Positions 56,370 through 64,000 of a stretch of DNA of 64,000 nucleotides are shown piece by piece; within the stretch, counting starts at the first letter, position 1, and each line of letters begins with the position of its first letter. The notes beneath the pieces are model-generated. The model made no database searches and was not told where the DNA came from. It saw only the letters and a list, made by a program, of their open reading frames with translations. The position numbers were made by a program, and so were the translations under genes. The DNA comes from Bufo bufo (lineage: Eukaryota > Chordata > Amphibia > Anura > Bufonidae), in the NCBI RefSeq assembly GCF_905171765.1, contig NC_053391.1, positions 186,754,559-186,818,558 of the forward strand, written 5' to 3'.

Positions 56370-59010
56370 CAAGTTAGCGGAATTATTATTTTTTTTTCTT
56401 ACAAAGTCTCATATTCCACTAACTTGTGTCAAAAAATAAAATCTCACATGAACCCCTCACGGAATCCAAATGCGTAAAATTTTTTAGACATTTATATTCC
56501 AGACTTCTTCTCACGCTTTAGGGCCCCTAGAATGCCAGGGCAGTATAAATACCCCACATGTGACCCCATTTCGGAAAGAAGACACCCCCAGGTATTCCGT
56601 GAGGGGCATATAGAGTCCATGAAAGATTGAAATTTTTGTCCCAAGTTAGCGGAAAGGGAGACTTTGTGAGAAAAAAATAAATAAAATCAATTTCCGCTAA
56701 CTTGTGCCAAAAAAAAAAAATTTCTATGAACTCGCCATGCCCCTCATTGAATACCTTGGGGTGTCTTCTTTCCAAAATGGGGTCACATGTGGGGTATTTA
56801 TACTGCCCTGGCATTCTAGGGGTCCTAAAGCGTGAGAAGAAGTCTGGGATCCAAATGTCTAAAAATGCCCTCATAAAAGGAATGTGGGCCCCTTTGCGCA
56901 TTTAGGCTGCAAAAAAGTGTCACACATCTGGTATCGCCGTACTCAGGAGAAGTTGGGGAATGTGTTTTGGGGTGTCATTTTACATATACCCATGCTGGGT
57001 GAGAGAAATATCTTGGCAAAAGACAACTTTTCCCATTTTTTTATACAAAGTTGGCATTTGACCAAGATATTTCTCTCACCCAGCATGGGTATATGTAAAA
57101 TGACACCCCAAAACACATTCCCCAATTTCTCCCGAGTACGGAGATACCACATGTGTGGCACTTTTTTGCAGCCTAGGTGGGCAAAGGGGCCCACATTCCA
57201 AAGAGCACCTTTCGGATTTCACAGGTCATTTACCTACTTACCACACATTAGGGCCCCTGGAAAATGCCAGGGCAGTATAACTACCCCACAAGTGACCCCA
57301 TTTTGGAAAGAAGACACCCCAAGGTATTCCGTGAGGGGCATGGCGAGTTCCTAGAATTTTTTATTTTTTGTCACAAGTTAGTGGAAAATGATGATTTTTT
57401 TTTTTTTTTTTTTCATACAAAGTCTCATATTCCACTAACTTGTGACAAAAAATAAAAACTTCCATGAACTCACTATGCCCATCAGCGAATACCTTGGGGT
57501 CTCTTCTTTCCAAAATGGGGTCACTTGTGGGGTAGTTATACTGCCCTGGCATTCTAGGGGCCCAAATGTGTGGTAAGGAGTTTGAAATCAAATTCTGTAA
57601 AAAATGACTGGTGAAATCCGAAAGGTGCTCTTTGGAATATGGGCCCCTTTGCCCACCTAGGCTGCAAAAAAGTGTCACACATCTGGTATCTCCGTATTCA
57701 GTAGAAGTTGAGCAATGTGTTTTGGGGTGTCTTTTTACATATACCCATGCTGGGTGAGATAAATATCTTGGTCAAATGCCAACTTTGTATAAAAAAATGG
57801 GAAAAGTTGTCTTTTGCCAAGATATTTCTCTCACCCAGCATGGGTATATGTAAAATGACACCCCAAAACACATTGCCCAACTTCTCCTGAGTACGGAGAT
57901 ACCAGATTTGTGACACTTTTTTGCAGCCTAGGTGGGCAAAGGGGCCCATATTCCAAAGAGCACCTTTCGGATTTCACTGGTCATTTTTTACAGAATTTGA
58001 TTTCAAACTCCTTACCACACATTTGGGCCCCTAGAATGCCAGGGCAGTATAACTACCCCACAAGTGACCCCATTTTGGAAAGAAGAGACCCCAAGGTATT
58101 TGCTGATGGGCATAGTGAGTTCATAGAACTTTTTATTTTTTGTCACAAGTTAGTGGAATATGAGACTTTGTATGAAAAAAAAATCAAAAAAAAAAATCAT
58201 CATTTTCCACTAACTTGTGACAAAAAATAAAAAATTCTAGGAACTCGCCATGCCCCTCACGGAATACCTTGGGGTGTCTTCTTTCCAAAATGGGGTCACT
58301 TGTGGGGTAGTTATACTGCCCTGGCATTTTCCAGGGGCCCTAATGTGTGGTAAGTAGGTAAATGACCTGTGAAATCCGAAAGGTGCTCTTTGGAATATGG
58401 GCCCCTTTGCCCACCTAGGCTGCAAAAAAGTGTCACACATCTGGTATCTCCGTACTCAGGAGACGTTGGGGAATGTGTTTTGGGGTGTCATTTTACATAT
58501 ACCCATGCTGGGTGAGAGAAATATCTTGGCAAAAGACAACTTTTCCCATTTTTTTATACAAAGTTGGCATTTGACCAAGATATTTATCTCACCCAGCATG
58601 GGTATATGTAAAAAGACACCCCAAAACACATTCCTCAACTTCTCCTGAATACAGAGATACCAGATGTGTGACACTTTTTTGCAGCCTAGGTGGGCAAAGG
58701 GGCCCATATTCCAAAGAGCACCTTTCGGATTTCACTGGTCATTTTTTACAGAATTTGATTTCAAACTCCTTACCACACATTTGGGCCCCTAGAATGCCAG
58801 GGCAGTATAACTACCCCACAAGTGACCCCATTTTGGAAAGAAGAGACCCCAAGGTATTTCGTGATGGGCATAGTGAGTTCATAGAACTTTTTATTTTTTG
58901 TCACAAGTTAGTGGAATATGAGACTTTGTAAGAAAAAAAAAAAAAAAAATCATCATTTTCCGCTAACTTGTGACAAAAAATAAAAAGTTCTATGAACTCA
59001 CTATGCCCAT
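56370..59010. repeat. Alternating inverted blocks in P2'
   Basis: A block of about 700-800 bp is repeated in alternating orientation. The palindromic core GGTGAGAGAAATATCTTGGC facing CCAAGATATTTCTCTCACC occurs at about 56998-57080, 57750-57840 and 58510-58595. Open frames of 60-156 codons on both strands are translations of this repeat. Confidence 0.85.
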
Positions 59011-59566
59011 CAGCGAATACCTTAGGGTGTGTACTTTCCGAAATGGGGTCATTTGTGGGGTGTTTGTACTGTCTGGGCATTGTAGAACCTCAGGAAACAT
59101 GACAGGTGCTCAGAAAGTCAGAGCTGCTTCAAAAAGCGGAAATTCACATTTTTGTACCATAGTTTGTAAACGCTATAACTTTTACCCAAACCATTTTTTT
59201 TTTACCCAAACATTTTTTTTTTATCAAAGACATGTAGAACAATAAATTTAGAGCAAAATTTATATATGGATCTCGTTTTTTCTGCAAAATTTGACAACTG
59301 AAAGTGAAAAATGTCATTTTTTTGCAAAAAAATCGTTAAATTTCGATTAATAACAAAAAAAAGTAAAAATGTCAGCAGCAATGAAATACCACCAAATGAA
59401 AGCTCTATTAGTGAGAAAAAAAGGAGGTAAAATTCATTTGGGTGGTAAGTTGCATGACCGAGCAATAAATGGTGAAAGTAGTGTAGGTCAGAAGTGTAAA
59501 AAGTGGCCTGGTCTTTCAGGGTGTTTAAGCACTGGGGGCTGAGGTGGTTAAGCTGCAGTACCAGGC

Positions 59567-60226
59567 TGTCACGAGGGTATCAAGAGCCACGTCTGACTCC
59601 GTTATACCCGGGGTCAGGAAGTCGCAGCGGGTGGCTGCGCGCTCTATATCTAAAGATCACGTTGTTTCTTAGTGATTGTTTTCTGTGTTTGCCTTGCTAT
59701 CCTTTTTGTCTCACTCAGGGATCCGTAGCTTCTCCTCCTCAGCTGTTTCTTGTCTGCCACTCCCAACCTCCTTATATTCTCCCCTCACACTTCTCTAGTT
59801 GCCAGTTATAGAGCTTCCTGCCTGGACATCTATACTGACCCACTGGAGTTGTGAATCCTGGTTGTCGTTCCAGAGTGCTACCCTCCGGATCCCTGTTGGG
59901 CTTATTGTTGTCTCCTGTTGTCGCCCACCTGGGATTATATGTTGAGTCTGTGTTGTCTGTCCTCCCCTTGGTGTTTTCCCTTAGAGCTAGTGGTGCGGAC
60001 TAGTGTTCCCACCGCCCTGTTCACTATCTAGGGCTCAGCTCAGGGAAAGCCAGGGCTTTAGGCACGTGATCGGCGTACGGGTGAGGAACCCGTCTAGGGA
60101 CGTCAGGGCAGCCAGGTGCCAGCCGCAAGGTGAGTCAGGGGTCACCACCTTCCCTCTCACTTGGGCAGGGCCTTCCTCGTTCCCTCCCTCTGTGTCACGT
60201 ATGTGATAGCCACGCCGACCGTGATA
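59567..60226 (+). repeat. Ty3/gypsy 5' LTR (limits approximate)
   Basis: Begins TGTCACGAGGG and ends CGTGATA, imperfect 7-bp inverted ends. It lies directly upstream of gag by about 90 bp. The 3' LTR is outside the window, so limits cannot be verified; the primer binding site after 60226 (near CTGGCCCTTAC) is not identified with confidence. Confidence 0.55.
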
Positions 60227-60315
60227 TTATAACTGGCCCTTACTTTTTGAGAAAAAAAAAAATATATATATAATTTTTTATTTGTTGTTTTTTTTTTCTC
60301 TACTTAGAATCCAAT

Positions 60316-61180
60316 ATGGATCCTATTGATGCCTTGGCAGAACAGCTTCAAAGCCTGTCTTTGGAGGTGGCAGGATTGAAGGCGTCTGTTCTCCAACAAC
60401 AGCAGCAAATGCAGCAGACCGCACCCCCAGTGGTTGCTATGGGTAACCAGGTTGTTACAGAACCCAAGGTTGCTCTTCCTGACAGATTTTCTGGGGGAAG
60501 GGACAAATTTGCGACGTTCCGTGAGGCCTGCAAATTATATATTAAGTTGCGCCCTTACTCCTCAGGTCATGAAGAACAGCGGGTAGGGATTGTAATTTCC
60601 CTGCTTCAGGGGGATCCGCAATCCTGGGCGTTCTCGTTACCCCCTGGTTCTCAGGCTCTTCGGTCAGTGGAGGGATTTTTTGGGGCTTTGGGTCTCATAT
60701 ATGATGACCCTGACCAAGTCGCCCTGGCTGAGTCGAAGTTACGGAGACTCCTACAGGGAGATTGGTCAGCAGAGGAATATTGCTCAGAGTTCCGTAGGTG
60801 GGCTACGGATACTCAGTGGAACGACCCGGCTCTCAGGAGTCAGTTCTGCTCTGGGTTATCTGAAAGGGTTAAGGATGCACTGGCGCTGTATGAGACCCCC
60901 CTTTCCCTTGATGCTGTTATGTCCCTCTCTATCAGAATAGATAGACGTCTTAGGGAGAGATCGAAAATTCCTGAGCAATTGGTTACCTCTCCCAAGTAAC
61001 AGTCAGCCTGTACTGACTTAGATGAGCCTATGCAGCTAGGCGGAACTTCTCGTCAGGTCCGTCCTCCCGAGGTTCGCCGTAGGGGGGGGCTTGTTTTTTC
61101 TGTGGGGGGAAGGGTCATTTCATTAATGTCTGTCCCTCCTTTCTCAAAAACAAAAGACCGTCGGAAAACTACTAACCCCG
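60316..61180 (+). pseudogene. Ty3/gypsy gag, broken
   Basis: ATG at 60316 starts MDPIDALAEQLQSLSLEVAG, a coiled-coil-like Q-rich start, then the capsid-like domain VALPDRFSGGRDKFATFREA with PQSWAFSLPPGS, YCSEFRRWATDTQWNDP and LSLSIRIDRRLRERS. It stops at 60997-60999 (TAA) after 227 codons. The same frame reopens with MQLGGTSRQVRPPEVRRR. The nucleocapsid CX2CX4HX4C zinc knuckle (61092-61133) is in a different frame, displaced at an eight-base G run (61082-61089). One stop and one shift therefore break gag. The gag is of the vertebrate gypsy type. Confidence 0.85.
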
Positions 61181-64000
61181 GGCTGTGCGGAGGATGTCAG
61201 CCGGGGGGTATACGTTTCCTCCATACGAACATCTCAATTTGTGTTACCAGCGGTCATTGTTTTTGGTGTTAAGACGGAGTCTATTTCTTTTTTTCTAGAC
61301 AGTGGAGCAGGGGTAAACTTGATTGATGCCCATTTTGCCCGCACTATGGGTTTGTCTCTCTGTACGCTGCAGAGACCTATTCCCGTATTCGCTATAGATT
61401 CTGCTCCTCTGTCTCAGAGAAACCTCACCCACATTGTTCATAATTTACACCTTCGGGTAGGGGACCACCATAATGAGTGTCTTTCATGTTACGTTCTGGA
61501 GGGCCTTCCCTCTCCGGTGGTATTGGGTCTTCCCTGGTTGGTAGCGCACAATCCAGTGGTGGATTGGCAGGCCAGGGAGATATTGGAGTGGAGTGAGCAT
61601 TGCAGAGAGAATTGCTTAAATAACAATTGCTTAATTGCCTCCATAGCTTCCCTACCTACATTTATTTCGGACTTTGAGGACGTTTTTTCTGAAAAGGGTT
61701 GTCAGAAGCTACCACCTCATCGTCCTTATGATTGCCCGGTTAACCTGATTCCTGGGGCAAAATTACCCAAGTCCAGGTTGTATAATCTTTCGGGTCCCGA
61801 GAGACAAGCCATGAAAGATTATATCTCCGAGAGTCTGGCTAAGGGACACATCAGACCCTCTTCTTCACCCGTGGCTGCAGGGTTTTTCTTTGTTAAAAAG
61901 AAAGATGGGGGCCTGCGTCCTTGCTTAGATTTCCGTGAGTTAAACCAGATAACCATCCGTGACCCATACCCTCTTCCTCTCATTCCTGACCTTTTTAATC
62001 AGATTGCGGGTGCTAAGTGGTTCTCCAAACTTGATCTTAGGGGGGCCTACAATCTGATTCGTATCAAGAAAGGGGATGAGTGGAAGACAGCTTTTAACAC
62101 CCCTGAGGGGCATTATGAAAATCTAGTTATGTCTTTCGGTCTGACCAATGCCCCTGCTGTCTTCCAACATTTCGTTAATGATATTTTTAGTCATCTCATC
62201 GGCAGGTTTGTAGTCATATACCTAGATGATATCTTAATTTATTCGGCTGATCTGAAAACACATGAGGTGCATGTCAGGCAAGTACTGCAGGTCCTACGGA
62301 CGAATAAATTATATGCGAAAATTGAAAAATGTGTCTTCACCGTTCAGGAATTACAGTTCCTGGGATATCTATTATCTGCTTCAGGTTTCCGCATGGATCC
62401 TGGGAAGGTCCAGGCAATTTTAGATTGGGATCTTCCTGAGAACCTTAAAGCCCTACAACGGTTTTTGGGTTTCGCTAATTTCTATAGAAAGTTCATTAAA
62501 AATTATTCAGTGATCGTTAAACCCCTTACCGACATGACTAGGAAGGGGACGGATTTTTCCAAATGGTCTGACGCCGCTAAAGATGCATTTTCCTCTCTAA
62601 AGGAGAGGTTTACCTCGGCACCTGTTCTAATTCAACCTGATGTCTCCCAGCCTTTTATTGTCGAGGTAGATGCGTCAGAGGTGGGAGTGGGAGCTGTATT
62701 GTCTCAGGGTCCGTCTCCTGGCAAATGGCGTCCTTGCGCTTTCTTTTCCAAAAAATTATCTTCTGCAGAGAAGAATTATGATTTTGGAAATAGGGAACTG
62801 TTGGCGATTAAACTGGCGCTTGAAGAGTGGCGTCACTTCTTAGAGGGAGCAATCCACCCCGTCACGGTGATTACGGATCACAAAAACCTTCTGTACCTAG
62901 AATCGGCTAAGCGTCTCACCCCTAGACAAGCTAGGTGGTCGCTATTCTTTACCAGATTTAACTTTGTAATCACCTATCGTCCTGGGGCAAAAAATACCAA
63001 GGCAGACGCATTATCTCGTAGTTTCCCTGGAGGGGGTAATGTTTGTGATCCGGTACCTATTTTACAAAGAGGAGTGGTTGTCTCTGCTGTACACTCTGTT
63101 CTAGAGGGAAAGGTGTTAGAGGCTCAGGGGGACGCCCCGGCCTCTTGCCCCTCAGAGAAATTGTTTGTACCGTTAAACCTGCGTCTTGAATTATTAAAAG
63201 AACATCATAATTCGGCACTTGCTGGACACCCGGGTAGTAAAGCAACCTTGGAGCTATTATCTCGTCGTTTTTGGTGGCCAAGGTTGCGTCAGGATGTAAT
63301 GGATTTCGTGTCTACTTGTTCTACTTGTGCACGCGCGAAAGTCTCTCATACACGTCCAGCAGGGTCTTTATTGCCACTTTTCATCCCCAATAGGCCATGG
63401 ACACATCTGTCAATGGATTTCATCACTGACTTACCGTTGTCGGCGGGTAAAACAGTTATCTTGGTAGTAGTAGACAGGTTTAGCAAAATGGTACACTTTA
63501 TTGCGCTACCCGCACTTCCTAATGCTAAAACTCTTGCTCAGGTGTTTATCAGTGAAATTGTGAAGCTTCACGGGGTCCCTTCCGATGTGGTTTCGGATCG
63601 GGGAACCCAGTTTATTTCTAAGTTTTGGAAAGCTTTTTGTTCCCGTTTGGGGGTTCACTTGTCCTTTTCCTCAGCTTTCCATCCTCAGTCGAATGGACAG
63701 ACTGAGCGTACCAACCAAAACCTAGAAACATATTTAAGGTGTTTTGTGTCTGAAAACCAAGAGTTGTGGTCATCATATTTACCGTTAGCTGAGTTTGCCA
63801 TAAATGATCATTATCAGGAGTCCACTGGCAAGTCACCATTCCTTGGTGCATACGGTTTTCATCCCCAATTTTGTACTTTCAAAGAGGGGGGGTCTTCTGG
63901 GGTTCCTGAAGAGGAAAGGTTTTCTTCATCTCTTTCATCGGTATGGCAGAAGGTGCAAGTTAACTTGAAAAAGATGAGTGGTAAATATAAATGCATGGCC
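61180..64000 (+). CDS. Ty3/gypsy pol, open frame running off the window
   Basis: One frame stays open from about 61180 to the last base. Order: aspartic protease with LDSGA (D at 61298); RT with KKDGGLRPCLDF (about 61897), LDLRGAYNLIRI and YLDDILIYS (DD at 62225-62230); RNase H with VDASEVGVGAVLSQ (about 62665) and TDHKNLLYL (about 62875); integrase with an HHCC zinc motif (HH at about 63202, CSTC at about 63315), DFITDL (63415), SDRGTQF (about 63594) and NGQTERTNQN carrying the final glutamate. All catalytic residues I can place are present. There is no in-frame gag-pol continuity in this copy. The C-terminus and 3' LTR lie beyond 64000. Confidence 0.88.

Larger units (their letters stand above)
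54512..59547. mobile_element. Second P2 copy (P2'), inverted relative to the first, longer
   Basis: TTAA at 54508-54511 and 59548-59551 flank CCACCTCCGGACCGC and GGGGGCTGAGGTGG, the same ends as P2 (6081-9302) in opposite order. 5,036 bp against 3,222; the extra length is additional alternating inverted blocks (56880-58700). No transposase frame. Confidence 0.87.

Noticed and set aside
56527..58931. Many 60-156-codon frames on both strands as a gene family
   Set aside because: They are the same inverted DNA block read from both strands in P2', with the same peptides appearing at 6715-7298 in P2.

Overview
The window is a piece of a large, repeat-rich vertebrate nuclear genome, most likely a frog or toad. 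Three things point there: introns with GT-AG splice sites, the particular mix of mobile elements (L2 and L1 LINEs, a Penelope-like element with a hammerhead ribozyme, Tc1 elements, hAT elements, many TTAA-flanked palindromic MITEs, a Ty3/gypsy element), and several repeats I recognise as common in anuran genomes. There are no operons, rRNA, tRNA or CRISPR arrays that I can support. Almost every long reading frame belongs to a mobile element or to a tandem array.

The only host-gene signal is two exons on the plus strand, 46092-46228 and 51480-51631. Their phases are compatible and their peptides match what I remember of the secreted matrix protein CCDC80 (DRO1/URB). The rest of the window is best read as intron or flanking DNA of that gene, swollen by transposons.

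Layout. 26-3157: hAT element (hAT-1, 8-bp TSD CCATGAAT) holding a 328-bp MITE, an inverted 90-bp array, a decayed transposase end and a 76-bp array. 3742-17175: one minus-strand L2 LINE split at a TTAA by an 11.4-kb insert. That insert is a TTAA-type element (P1, 5220-16644) which itself contains a second TTAA-type element (P2, 6081-9302) and a 5.8-kb L1 (10556-16385). 18705-28118: a foldback whose left arm is split by a 6.9-kb hAT (hAT-3, 18782-25666) and a Tc1 deletion derivative (25802-26740). 28829-36780: two hAT elements (hAT-2a and hAT-2b) back to back, sharing three copies of the TSD GTCATCAG. hAT-2b carries a 4.5-kb Penelope-like element with a hammerhead ribozyme. 38165-39728: an apparently intact DD37E Tc1/mariner element. 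39731-54507: the CCDC80 exons, several MITEs and stretches with no recognised content. 54512-59547: a second, inverted copy of P2 (P2'), entered at the same TTAA that ends a palindromic MITE. 59567-64000: a Ty3/gypsy element (5' LTR, broken gag, open pol), cut by the window edge.

The elements form a datable nest. In most cases exact target-site duplications give the order of insertion: L2 before P1 before P2 and L1; host MITE before the hAT-2 pair before the PLE; foldback before hAT-3 and the Tc1 derivative. The four related hAT elements share their terminal bases but differ in subterminal motifs and internal satellite arrays. The likeliest still-mobile unit is the DD37E element, which has matching TIRs, an unbroken 338-aa transposase and a complete DDE triad.
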